Shown here in pieces: positions 24,345-32,859 of a stretch of 39,411 nucleotides of DNA. Origin of the DNA: CAYQTL01 sp964420405 (GTDB lineage: Bacteria > Acidobacteriota > Thermoanaerobaculia > Thermoanaerobaculales > Sulfomarinibacteraceae). The stretch lies in contig CAYQTL010000038.1 of assembly GCA_964420405.1 (NCBI GenBank), positions 1 to 39,411 on the forward strand. Direction: 5' to 3'. The notes below the pieces were generated by a model, which saw only the letters and a program-made list of their open reading frames with translations, was not told where the DNA came from and did not search any database. The translations under genes were made by a program, and so were the position numbers. Within the stretch, counting starts at the first letter, position 1; each line of letters opens with the position of its first letter.

Positions 24345-25304
24345 ATGAAGCTGGTGATCCAGGTTCCCGCGTACAACGAGGAGGCCCACCTCGGAGAGAC
24401 CCTCGACGCGCTGCCGCGGTCGGTCGACGGGTTCGACACGCTCGAGGTCCAGGTCATCGACGACGGCTCCGACGACCGCACCGCCGCGGTCGCCGTGGCC
24501 CACGGCGCGCGTGTGGTGTCCCTGCCGGTCCACCGCGGTCTGGCGGTGGCGTTCGCCGCCGGGCTGCGCGCCGCCCTCGACCGCGGCGCCGATGTCGTGG
24601 TGAACACGGACGCGGACAGCCAGTACGACCCGCGGGACATCCCGGCGCTGGTGGCGCCGATCCTGGCCGGCGACGCCCAGCTCGTCATCGGCGACCGCCA
24701 GGTGGACACCGTGCGGCACTTCTCGGGCGTCAAGAAGCTGCTCCAGCGGCTCGGTTCGTGGGTGGTGCGGCGGCTGTCGGGGACGCCGGTGCGGGACGCG
24801 ACCTCCGGCTTCCGGGCGATCTCCCGCCAGGCGGCCGTCAAGCTGCACGTGTTCACCCGCTTCACCTACACCCTGGAGACGATCCTGCAGGCGGGCGAGG
24901 CGGGGCTCAAGGTGGCGTCGGTGCCGATCCGGATCCAGCCCGGCGAGAGGCGGCCGTCGCGGCTGTTCCGATCCAACGCCGGCTACGTGCTGCGGTCGCT
25001 GGAGAGCATCGCGCGCATCGTGGTGCTGTACAACCCGCTGCGGATCTTCCTGCGGGTCGGCGCGGTCCCCATCGCAGCCGGGTTGGCGCTGCTCGTCCGG
25101 TTCCTGTACTTCTACGTCACCGACATGTCACCGGCCGGCCACGTCCAGTCCCTGATCGTGGCCGTGATCCTGGTGGTCATCGGCGCCCTGATCTGGGTCG
25201 TGGGCATCGTGGCCGACCTGATCGCCGTCAACCGGCGGCTGCTGGAGGAGATCCTCGAGCGCCAGCGGGAGCGCTCGGCCAGCGACGTCCGTGGCCGTGG
25301 CTGA
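24345..25304 (+). CDS. Family 2 glycosyltransferase with C-terminal membrane helices
   Basis: The protein has 319 residues: a GT-A catalytic domain (1-225) plus two C-terminal membrane helices (about 240-260 and 270-295). VPAYNEEAHLGETL (7-20), VIDDGSDDRT (37-46) and NTDADSQYD (87-95, with the D-x-D D89/D91) are the nucleotide-sugar and metal sites. The layout matches the polyprenyl-phosphate sugar transferases (DPM1/bactoprenol glucosyltransferase type), which load a sugar onto a lipid carrier at the inner membrane. The sugar is unknown. The 3' end overlaps the next gene by 14 bases; the pair is probably a glycolipid or polysaccharide unit. A weak TAGCGT lies 12 bases before the ATG. Confidence 0.9.
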   Translation: MKLVIQVPAYNEEAHLGETLDALPRSVDGFDTLEVQVIDDGSDDRTAAVAVAHGARVVSLPVHRGLAVAFAAGLRAALDRGADVVVNTDADSQYDPRDIPALVAPILAGDAQLVIGDRQVDTVRHFSGVKKLLQRLGSWVVRRLSGTPVRDATSGFRAISRQAAVKLHVFTRFTYTLETILQAGEAGLKVASVPIRIQPGERRPSRLFRSNAGYVLRSLESIARIVVLYNPLRIFLRVGAVPIAAGLALLVRFLYFYVTDMSPAGHVQSLIVAVILVVIGALIWVVGIVADLIAVNRRLLEEILERQRERSASDVRGRG

Positions 25305-26247
25305 CGGCGAGCACGGGCGCCGGCGCACCGCCGGCGCCCTGGTGGCCGCGGGGCTGGTGGCCGCCACCCTGGCGGTGGCAGGACCCGCGGCCGTCGCCGG
25401 CCTGCTGATGCGCACCGACCCGGCCGGTGCCCTCGCCGCCCTGACGGCGGCCGCCGCCGCGGTCGCGTGCCGCGGCCTCCGGCTGAGCCTGCTGCTTCCC
25501 CCGGGCGTGCTCGGCGCCGGACGGGGCACCGCCGTCGCAGCCGTCGCCCAGGCGGCGGCGATCTTCGTGCCGGCCCGGCTCGGCGAGCTCGCGTTGCCGC
25601 TGCTGCTGCGCTCGGTGGCCGGCCGCGACCTGGCGACGGGGCTCGGCGTGCTGCTGGTGGCACGGTCGATGGACGTGGCCGCTCTCGGCGGCTGGGGAAT
25701 CGCATCCCTGGTGGCGATCCAGGGCGGCCGTCACCCGCTGCTCGTCGTGGCGGCGACGGCCATGCTGCTGGCGCCGCTGACGCTGCCTCGTGCTCTCCGG
25801 ACGGCCGACCGGCTCGCGGCGCGGTGCCTCGGCGGCCGCGCCCGAACCCGACGGTGGGCGCTGCGGATCCGGCGGGTGCGACACGCGACCGCGGCCACCG
25901 CTGCGAGCCGCCGCCGGTTCGCCGCCGCCGCCGCGGCGTCCGTCGCCATGTGGGCGTGCCTGTGGTCCCTCGCCTGGCTGCTGCTGGCCGCGATGGGCCT
26001 GCGCTGGCCGTTCGCCGAGGTCGTCGCGGGATCGGCGGCGGCGTCCCTCGCCAACCTGCTGCCGTTCAACCTCGCGGGCAACCTGGGCACCCTCGAGGCC
26101 GGCTGGACCGCCGCCTTCGTCGCCCTCGGCAGGCCCCTCGACGTCGCCGCCGCCACCGGCCTCGCGTCCCACCTGTGGGCGCTCGTCTTCACCGCCCTGC
26201 TCGGCGCCCTCGGCTGGCTGAGCCTGCCCCGGGGCGACCGCTCGTGA
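25291..26247 (+). CDS. LPG synthase TM-region / UPF0104-type membrane protein
   Basis: The protein has 318 residues with about eight membrane helices, of the lysylphosphatidylglycerol-synthase transmembrane (UPF0104) type: flippase-like integral proteins without the aminoacyl-transfer domain. Landmarks are an early RLGELALPLLLR segment and ANLLPFNLAGNLGTLEAGW near the end, the characteristic re-entrant motif of this family. Members are often paired with DPM-like glycosyltransferases, as here, and probably move lipid-linked intermediates; this role is inferred. The start is GTG at 25291, overlapping the glycosyltransferase stop by 14 bases; a second GTG at 25297 is possible. Confidence 0.85.
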   Translation: MAVADGEHGRRRTAGALVAAGLVAATLAVAGPAAVAGLLMRTDPAGALAALTAAAAAVACRGLRLSLLLPPGVLGAGRGTAVAAVAQAAAIFVPARLGELALPLLLRSVAGRDLATGLGVLLVARSMDVAALGGWGIASLVAIQGGRHPLLVVAATAMLLAPLTLPRALRTADRLAARCLGGRARTRRWALRIRRVRHATAATAASRRRFAAAAAASVAMWACLWSLAWLLLAAMGLRWPFAEVVAGSAAASLANLLPFNLAGNLGTLEAGWTAAFVALGRPLDVAAATGLASHLWALVFTALLGALGWLSLPRGDRS

Positions 26248-26268
26248 CCGGCGGCACGGTCGGTTTCC

Positions 26269-26295
26269 GATCGCGGCCCGCCGCGGGCCGCGATC
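26269..26295. terminator. GC-rich hairpin between convergent genes
   Basis: GATCGCGGCCCG and CGGGCCGCGATC form a perfect 12-bp stem with a CCG loop, 22 bases after the stop of the UPF0104-type gene. It is followed at once by a second hairpin. Confidence 0.6.
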
Positions 26296-26297
26296 CT

Positions 26298-26336
26298 GTG
26301 CACTGAGGCGTTGCGCCGAGGAACGCCTCAGTGCAC
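26298..26336. terminator. Long hairpin overlapping the stop codon of the MEMO-family gene
   Basis: A perfect 15-bp stem (26298-26312 with 26322-26336) and a 9-base loop. The right arm contains the last codons and TGA stop (26328-26330) of the minus-strand gene, so the gene encodes half of its own terminator. With the hairpin just to its left it forms a two-hairpin barrier between convergent transcripts. Confidence 0.65.
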
Positions 26337-27143
26337 GCAGACGCCCGCGTACCCCACCACCGCCGAGCGGTCCCCCGACGCGTCGCCCGACGTGGCATAG
26401 CCGACCAGGTGGGCCTCCGTCGCGCCGAGGGCCTTCGCCGCCGCGAGCGCGACCGTCGCCGGCACGACGCCGCACATCGTGATGCCCTCGGCGTGGACGG
26501 TGTCGTACAGCGCCGCGGGATCCATCGCGAGGGCGGCTTCGAGCGCCAGTCGGTCCAGGCGGCGCGCTTCGTGGTCGGGCAGGTAGTGGCTCATGTCGGA
26601 CGAGGCGACGATGCCCACCCTCTCTGATGCCGACGCGATCACCGCCGCGAGGTCGCCGCCGAGCGCGATGCTCTCCTCCAGCGAGAGATGGGCGAGACAC
26701 ACCGGCACCACGCGGACGTCGGGCCGGCCCACCTGGAGGAACGGCAGCATGACCTCCAGCGAGTGCTCCCGCTGGTGGGCCACCGCATCGGACTCGGCCC
26801 GGTCACAGCGGTCGAGCACGGCCTGCCGGAGAGGGCCGTCGACCGGCACGGCACCGAGCGGGCTCGACCACCGGTCGTGGGGCGCGCAGGCGATCCGCGC
26901 ACCGCGGCCTGTGTGGTTGGGCCCGAGCAGCACCACCACCGGCGGCAGCCGCAGGTGGGCGAAGACCTGCGCCGCGATGCCGCCGGAGTACATGTAGCCG
27001 GCGTGGGGGGCGATACAGGCCACCAGGTCGTGGCGCTCGTCCTCCGGCGCCGCGTCGAGCAGACCGCGGACCTCGGCCTCGAGCCGGTCGGCCGTGGCGG
27101 GGTAGAACGCGCCGGCGACGACGGTGGGTCGGACTGACGTCAT
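26328..27143 (-). CDS. amrB: AmmeMemoRadiSam system protein B (MEMO family)
   Basis: The protein has 271 residues and is a MEMO1/AmrB family protein related to LigB-type dioxygenases. Landmarks are VAGAFYPATADRLEAEV near the start, ACIAPHAGYMYSGG, LLGPNHTGRG and SSDMSHYLPDHEA, whose histidines would form the metal site. In bacteria the family often travels with an AMMECR1 protein and a radical-SAM enzyme; neither is next to this copy. Its reaction is not settled. The ATG at 27143 has GGAGGC 6 bases upstream; the same frame is open to 27425, but that part overlaps the Nudix gene in another frame. Confidence 0.88.
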   Translation of the reverse strand: MTSVRPTVVAGAFYPATADRLEAEVRGLLDAAPEDERHDLVACIAPHAGYMYSGGIAAQVFAHLRLPPVVVLLGPNHTGRGARIACAPHDRWSSPLGAVPVDGPLRQAVLDRCDRAESDAVAHQREHSLEVMLPFLQVGRPDVRVVPVCLAHLSLEESIALGGDLAAVIASASERVGIVASSDMSHYLPDHEARRLDRLALEAALAMDPAALYDTVHAEGITMCGVVPATVALAAAKALGATEAHLVGYATSGDASGDRSAVVGYAGVCVH

Positions 27144-27186
27144 CGGATGCCTCCGCTCCCAACGTAGGGCCGGCGGCGGCGGCGGG

Positions 27187-27594
27187 TCAAGCGCCGGCGG
27201 CCAGACGCCGCACCAGCTCGAGGTCGGCGGGGGGCATCGGCAGCCCGCGCAGGTCGGCGGGAGCGAACCAGCCCAGCTGCTGGCCCTCGCGGGCGCGCGG
27301 CCTGCCGGCAGCGACCAGGACGTCGTAGAACAGCAGCAGGATCCGCAGACCCGGCTCCTCGTGGACCGCGAAGGTGATCGGCCGTCCGATGTCGGCGTGG
27401 ACGCCGAGCTCCTCGTCGAGCTCACGCACCAACGCCGCCGCGGGCGACTCGCCGTCGCGCAGCTTCCCGCCGGGGAACTCCCACAGCCCCGCCATGTGGC
27501 TGCCGGCGGGGCGACGGGCCAGCAGGACCCGCCCGCCGGAGTCGCGGATCACCGCCGCCACGACGGTGATGGATCGGATCGAATCGTCGACCAC
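27187..27594 (-). CDS. Nudix hydrolase, MutT-like
   Basis: The protein has 135 residues and a complete Nudix box, G43-x5-E49-x7-R57-E58-L-x-E61-E62-x-G64-V, that binds the metal and hydrolyses nucleoside diphosphate derivatives. RRPAGSHMAGLWEFPGGK matches MutT-type enzymes that clear oxidised dGTP, the most likely role. The start is a GTG at 27594; TACCGT 8 bases upstream may be its -10, and no Shine-Dalgarno sequence is visible. It is divergent from mazG, another nucleotide-pool cleaning gene, across 85 bases. Confidence 0.9.
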   Translation of the reverse strand: MVDDSIRSITVVAAVIRDSGGRVLLARRPAGSHMAGLWEFPGGKLRDGESPAAALVRELDEELGVHADIGRPITFAVHEEPGLRILLLFYDVLVAAGRPRAREGQQLGWFAPADLRGLPMPPADLELVRRLAAGA

Positions 27595-27679
27595 GGGCTG
27601 CGACGGTACCGGCCGCCGTCACCGCGGTCAATCCGGCCGCTCGGGAACGCGTCACGCCGTGCCAGTGTTGGCTCGGTCG

Positions 27680-28462
<783 letters not shown>

Positions 28463-28714
28463 ACCCGCCTCCCCCGTCCGCGTCCGTGTCCGTGCCCCTG
28501 CCCGATGCAGCGACCGGGGCCACCCGAAACGGAGCGAGGTGGCCCGGCACGGTGGGTTCCGCGCCCTGCGTCCCGGCCGCCCACCGGCACGGCGATCCAG
28601 ACGCCGGCCACTGACACCGTCACGACCCCGACGCTGCCGCCGCCCTCGGGCACGGAGGAGGGCCTGGACACGGACGCGGCTGCCGGCGTCATGGTGTGGA
28701 CGCCACGACGGCCC

Positions 28715-28720
28715 TATAAT
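28715..28720 (+). promoter_or_regulatory. Consensus -10 box before the cysteine synthase/CBS-like gene
   Basis: A perfect TATAAT ends 9 bases before a GTG at 28730. An in-frame ATG at 28691 lies upstream of this box, so it would not be in the transcript. This argues for the GTG start and a leader of at most a few bases. Confidence 0.6.
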
Positions 28721-28729
28721 CCCCCCGAC

Positions 28730-29710
28730 GTGGAGGGCACCCGGACCTTCGACCGCCTGTCGGACGCCGTCGGCTGGACGCCGATGGTGCGGCTGCGCCG
28801 CTCGGTGGAGGGGCTCGACTGCGAGGCGTTCGCCAAGCTCGAGTTCCTCAACCCGATGGGCAGCGTCAAGGACCGGATCGCCCGCTTCATGATCAGGCGG
28901 GCCATCGAGCGGGGCGAGCTGCGGCCGGGGGACGTGATCATCGAGAACTCCTCCGGCAACACCGCCCTGGGTCTGGCGATGATGGCGATCGAGCACGGCG
29001 TCCGTTGCCGGATGGTGGTCCGCCGCCAGACCGCCCGCGAGAAGCTCGACTGCCTGCGGGCGGTCGGGGTCGAGCTGGTGCTGGTGGACGGCGAGCTGCC
29101 GCCGGAGCATCCCGACAGCTACAACCAGACCGCCAGGCGGCTGGCGGCATCCACTCCGAACGCGTACTTCCCGGATCAGCACAACAACCGCGCCAACAAC
29201 GAGGCCCACTACCGCACCACCGGTCCCGAGATCTGGCAGCAGATGGACGGCCGGATCGACGTCTTCGTCGCCGGGATCGGCACCGGCGGCACGGTGTGCG
29301 GCGTCGCCCGGTACCTGAAGGAGCGGGACCCGTCGGTCCGGGTGGTGGCCGTGGACCCCGAGGGCTCCGTGTTCTACGACTGGTTCCACCACCACCGTCT
29401 CGTGCGGCCCCACCGGTACCTGCTCGAGGGCCTCGGCGACGAGGAGATCATCGGCTGCCCCGAGTTCGAGCTGCTCGACGACATCGTGCGGGTCACCGAC
29501 CGGGACGCCTTCCACACCGCCCGCGAGCTCGCCCGCACCGAGGGGATCCTGGCGGGCGGGTCGAGCGGCGCCGCGCTGTGGGTCCTCCGCACGGTGGCCG
29601 CCGAGCTCGGTCGGCCGGCGCGCATCGCGACCATCTTCTGCGACTCCGGCGCCCGCTACCTCAGCACGTTCTACAACGACGACTGGCTGCGGGAGCGGGG
29701 ATTGCTGTAG
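28730..29710 (+). CDS. PLP-dependent cysteine synthase / cystathionine beta-synthase type enzyme
   Basis: The protein has 326 residues, fold type II PLP enzyme. K47 in NPMGSVKDRIA is the PLP lysine, NSSGNTALGLA (73-83) binds substrate, GIGTGGTV is the phosphate loop and GGSSGAALW lies near the end. The ending RYLSTFYNDDWLRERGLL is closer to cystathionine beta-synthases than to CysK/CysM. No heme or CBS regulatory domain is present. It could make cysteine from O-acetyl- or O-phosphoserine, or cystathionine from serine and homocysteine; sequence does not decide. GTG 28730 is chosen from the TATAAT 9 bases upstream; longer starts at 28691 and 28505 add poorly structured residues. Confidence 0.9.
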   Translation: MEGTRTFDRLSDAVGWTPMVRLRRSVEGLDCEAFAKLEFLNPMGSVKDRIARFMIRRAIERGELRPGDVIIENSSGNTALGLAMMAIEHGVRCRMVVRRQTAREKLDCLRAVGVELVLVDGELPPEHPDSYNQTARRLAASTPNAYFPDQHNNRANNEAHYRTTGPEIWQQMDGRIDVFVAGIGTGGTVCGVARYLKERDPSVRVVAVDPEGSVFYDWFHHHRLVRPHRYLLEGLGDEEIIGCPEFELLDDIVRVTDRDAFHTARELARTEGILAGGSSGAALWVLRTVAAELGRPARIATIFCDSGARYLSTFYNDDWLRERGLL

Positions 29711-29776
29711 CGGCGTCGACACACTCTCGGCGGGGCGGTTCCCGCGTCCGCGGCCCAGCTCCGAGGGGGTGTGGAG

Positions 29777-29792
29777 GTCCGCACGTGCGGAC
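29777..29792. repeat. Perfect 16-base palindrome between genes
   Basis: GTCCGCACGTGCGGAC is a perfect palindrome lying in the 204-base gap between two convergent genes. It may be part of a transcript-end structure or a protein-binding site. The rest of the gap shows no gene. Confidence 0.5.
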
Positions 29793-29914
29793 GGGCTCTC
29801 GCCCCGGGGTGCGCTTCGGCCATCCCCGACGGCAGGCGGCTCGGAACCCTGACCCGGTGTGCACTCACCCCAGCGATCGTGGAGGATGCTGCGTGGCCTG
29901 CCGCGGCGTTGACC

Positions 29915-30700
29915 CTACCTCGCCGGCAGGTCCGACGCGAGCCCCTTGGCGGCGCGGTAGACGGCGTCGCCGGTGACCTGGTCGACCCGGGAGCCGTAGG
30001 CGTACCAGGCGATCGACGGGTCGCTGCACTCGATCTGCACCTGGCCGTCGAGGAGCATGCCGACGCCGAGCGCCGACAGGCTGCGCTGGATGACTCCGGC
30101 GGCCGGGAACACGAACGTCCCGCGGCCGACCTCCAGGCCGATGGAGTCGCGGACCACGATCTCGAACGCTGTCTCGGAGCCCGGCAGCGGGTCGACCGGG
30201 AGATACACCCCGACGTTGGTCCGGTACGCCGCGTCGTGGCGCAGCCCGGCGAGCCACGCACGACGGCCGACCAGCACGCCGTGGACGTCCTGACCGTAGG
30301 TGCCGCCGTCGAGGCTCGAGGTGAAGGTCCGCGACGCCAGCACCAGCGACGCACCGTCCGTCGACACCACCGACAGCGCGCCCTTGGCGTCGATCAGCCC
30401 GAAGGTGGACTGGACCACGTTGCGCAGCGTCAGCTGCCCTCCCGCAGGGATCGAGAGCCCGGGCTCGACCATCGGGTCGAACGTCTGCCCCCCGTCGCGG
30501 ATCTCCGGTATAAGGGTCAGGGTGACGGACGTGGGCTGCGGGTCGAGGTTGACGATGCTCACGTCCGACTGCCAGAAGGTCCCGCCCACACCGGGCAGGT
30601 TGGCGACCACCGGGATCGCGCCGCCGGGCCCGGCGGTCTGGGCCGCCCCCGCCAGCGGCAGCACCGCCGCGATCACCGTGAGCAGAGCCGTTCGCACCAT
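29915..30700 (-). CDS. Secreted beta-sandwich protein of unknown function
   Basis: About 261 residues with a signal peptide (AALLTVIAAVLPLAGAAQ region). The mature protein opens GGAIPVVANLPGVGGTFWQS and DVSIVNLDPQPTSVTLTL, a layout common in secreted proteins of Acidobacteriota and related groups whose ~120-residue beta-sandwich units tile the sequence (a second unit near TNVGVYLPVDPLPGSETAFE). No catalytic motif is seen. ATG 30700 is chosen because GGAGGT lies 4 bases upstream; a GTG at 30706 overlaps that Shine-Dalgarno sequence. TAGACT (30717-30722) is a plausible -10. An adhesive or envelope role is only a guess. Confidence 0.8.
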   Translation of the reverse strand: MVRTALLTVIAAVLPLAGAAQTAGPGGAIPVVANLPGVGGTFWQSDVSIVNLDPQPTSVTLTLIPEIRDGGQTFDPMVEPGLSIPAGGQLTLRNVVQSTFGLIDAKGALSVVSTDGASLVLASRTFTSSLDGGTYGQDVHGVLVGRRAWLAGLRHDAAYRTNVGVYLPVDPLPGSETAFEIVVRDSIGLEVGRGTFVFPAAGVIQRSLSALGVGMLLDGQVQIECSDPSIAWYAYGSRVDQVTGDAVYRAAKGLASDLPAR

Positions 30701-30716
30701 GACCACCTCCGGCCGT

Positions 30717-30722
30717 AGTCTA
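30717..30722 (-). promoter_or_regulatory. Candidate -10 box of the secreted protein gene
   Basis: TAGACT on the minus strand lies 16 bases before the ATG at 30700, leaving a very short leader that holds GGAGGT. Confidence 0.4.
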
Positions 30723-30951
30723 CACCTGGCCCGGCGGGGGGCGCGCCGTCGCGGGGACGCGACCGCCGTCCCGTGGCACCGACCCTCCGGGCTGCGCTAA
30801 GGTTGACCTCGCAACGTCAGGACCCGCCGGCCGCCGGCGTCGAGAACGCCGAGACGCGCCCGAAGCGCTCGGATCGTGACCCGCCGGACCGCAGGCCCCG
30901 GCGTGGCAGGACGCGGATCCCCCCGGCGGCAGGAGGCCGGCGACGAGAGGT

Positions 30952-31728
30952 ATGAGACGTCTTCCCGGACCCCTCCAGTACCTCGTGATGGCGCTGGCGA
31001 CCATCCCCCTCGCCACCATGGTGCTGGTTCTCGCCGCCCTGGGACGACGCCGCGCGGCGTACCGGCCGATCCATGCCTGGTGCCGGCTGCTGCTCGCGTG
31101 CACCGGCGTCAGGTGCCGGGTGGACGGGCTCGAGCACCTGCCGGACGACGGCCGCTACCTGATCATCTCCAACCACTCCAGCCACCTCGACGGACCGACT
31201 CTGATCCTGGCCCTCCCCGATCCGATCTACTTCGTGATCAAGCGGGAGCTGGCCAGGATCCCCCTGTGGGGCTGGACCGTGGTCCGGGCCGGCTTCATCC
31301 CGATCGACCGCTCCGACTCCGCGCGCGCGCGCCGCCAGCTCGCCGCCGCCGTCGACGCGGTGCGCGAGGGTCGCGTCGTCCTCGTCTTCCCCGAAGGAAC
31401 GCGCTGTCCCCACGACGGGATGCTGCCGTTCAAGAAGGGCGGCTTCCACCTCGCGGTCGACGCCGGGGTGCCGATCGTGCCGGTGACGATCAACAACAGC
31501 AGGTCGCTGCTGCCCAAGGGGTCGTGGGTGCCCCGGCCAGGCGAGATCGAGGTGCTGGTCGGCGAACCGATCCCGACCGGCGATCTCTCGAAGGAGCAGC
31601 TCCTCGAGCTCATCCGGCAGACCCGCTGCAGGATCGTCCGCCACCGCCGCCGCGACCCGTCCTTCACGGGAGCCGCAACCGCCGAGAGGAGGGTCGATCC
31701 GAAGCTCCCCAGCCGAGCTCCGGGCTGA
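30952..31728 (+). CDS. 1-acyl-sn-glycerol-3-phosphate acyltransferase (PlsC family)
   Basis: The protein has 258 residues. It has an N-terminal membrane segment (about 10-30) and the acyltransferase motifs NHSSHLD (74-80, catalytic H75 and D80) and FPEGTR (146-151), plus PIVPVTINNS further on. It adds a second acyl chain to lysophosphatidic acid in membrane phospholipid synthesis; acyl preference is unknown. The last ~25 residues are basic and poorly conserved. Its TGA is in the loop of a hairpin. It is divergent from the secreted protein across 250 bases that contain TAAGGT near 30798 as a possible distant -10. Confidence 0.92.
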   Translation: MRRLPGPLQYLVMALATIPLATMVLVLAALGRRRAAYRPIHAWCRLLLACTGVRCRVDGLEHLPDDGRYLIISNHSSHLDGPTLILALPDPIYFVIKRELARIPLWGWTVVRAGFIPIDRSDSARARRQLAAAVDAVREGRVVLVFPEGTRCPHDGMLPFKKGGFHLAVDAGVPIVPVTINNSRSLLPKGSWVPRPGEIEVLVGEPIPTGDLSKEQLLELIRQTRCRIVRHRRRDPSFTGAATAERRVDPKLPSRAPG

Positions 31729-31738
31729 GCGGAGCTCG
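31714..31738. terminator. Hairpin with the acyltransferase stop codon in its loop
   Basis: CGAGCTCCG and CGGAGCTCG form a perfect 9-bp stem around GGCTGAG; the TGA stop (31726-31728) is in the loop. The convergent dehydrogenase gene ends 72 bases further on. Confidence 0.55.
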
Positions 31739-31809
31739 CCGTTGGGCGCCGCCGGCCCCGGCGCCGGGCACCGACCTCGCGGCAGCCGACCCGGACGTCG
31801 GCGACACGC

Positions 31810-32859
31810 TCACCGGTGCGGCAGGATCGCCGCCTTCAGGATCTGACGAGCCTGCATCCGGCGAAGCGCGGTCTCGACATCCTCCAGGGGATGCTCCTCC
31901 TCGAGCAGCGACACGAGGACGGCCGGGCTCGTCGACAGCCGCTCGACCGCCCGGTCGACCGTCGCCGGACGGTGGTGGTAGACCCCCTTGACCGTCAGCT
32001 CGCCGTAGTGCAGCCGCTGCGCATCGAGCGGCACCACCGTGCCGGGAGCACAGCCGCCGAAGAGCACCACCGTGCCGCCCGGGCGGACGGCATCCAGGGC
32101 CGCGGTCCACGCCGCCGACGCACCGGTCGCCTCCACCACCACCGGGACCCCGAGACGGTCCGCGCTCGCGTCGCGCAGACGCTCGCCGTCGCCGCCGTCG
32201 CCCGCGAACGAGACCGTCCCGTCGGCCCCGAAACGGACGGCCGCATCGAGGCGCGCCGGGTCGAGGTCGGCCGCCACCACCCGGTGTCCCAGCGCGGCCA
32301 GCTCGGCCACGAACATCAGGCCGATCGGCCCGGCGCCGAGCACCGCGACCTCGGTCGGGCCGGAGAGAGCACACGCCTCGATGCCGTGGTGCACGCACGC
32401 GAGCGGCTCCGTCAACGCGGCGAGGGCGGCATCGATCCCCGGCGGACGGCGACGGCTCGAGCGGGCGACGAAGCGCGCCGGAACCAGCAGATGGTCGGCG
32501 TAGGCGCCGTTGAGGTACCGGAGGTCGCGGCACAGGTTCTCACGGCCGGCGCGGCACGGCTCGCAGTCCCCGCAGGAGGCCGAGTTCACCACGATGATGC
32601 CGTCGCCCTCCCGCCATCGCGAAACGCCGGCGCCGACCGCCGCCACCGTGCCCGACAGCTCGTGGCCGAACGGGCACGGCGCCACCAGCATGCGGGGATG
32701 CCCGCCGCGCCGGTACACCTTCAGGTCGGTTCCACATGTGGTGGCCGCATCGACCCGCACCAGCAGCTCGCCGGCCGCCGGGGCCGGTACCGGCTCCTCG
32801 CGCAGCTCCACGCGTTCCGGCCCGACCAGGTACAGCACCCGGTGGCGGCGCTCCGACAT
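31810..32859 (-). CDS. Zinc-dependent medium-chain dehydrogenase
   Basis: The protein has about 349 residues of the MDR family. Catalytic zinc ligands are visible in TTCGTDLK and FGHELSG, the four structural-zinc cysteines in CGDCEPCRAGRENLC, and the NAD(P) loop in VLGAGPIGLMF. This is the pattern of sorbitol/threonine dehydrogenase-like enzymes, which oxidise a secondary alcohol. The ATG at 32859 overlaps the stop of the upstream dehydrogenase by 1 base (TGATG), so the two zinc dehydrogenases are co-translated. Substrate is unknown. Confidence 0.9.
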   Translation of the reverse strand: MSERRHRVLYLVGPERVELREEPVPAPAAGELLVRVDAATTCGTDLKVYRRGGHPRMLVAPCPFGHELSGTVAAVGAGVSRWREGDGIIVVNSASCGDCEPCRAGRENLCRDLRYLNGAYADHLLVPARFVARSSRRRPPGIDAALAALTEPLACVHHGIEACALSGPTEVAVLGAGPIGLMFVAELAALGHRVVAADLDPARLDAAVRFGADGTVSFAGDGGDGERLRDASADRLGVPVVVEATGASAAWTAALDAVRPGGTVVLFGGCAPGTVVPLDAQRLHYGELTVKGVYHHRPATVDRAVERLSTSPAVLVSLLEEEHPLEDVETALRRMQARQILKAAILPHR

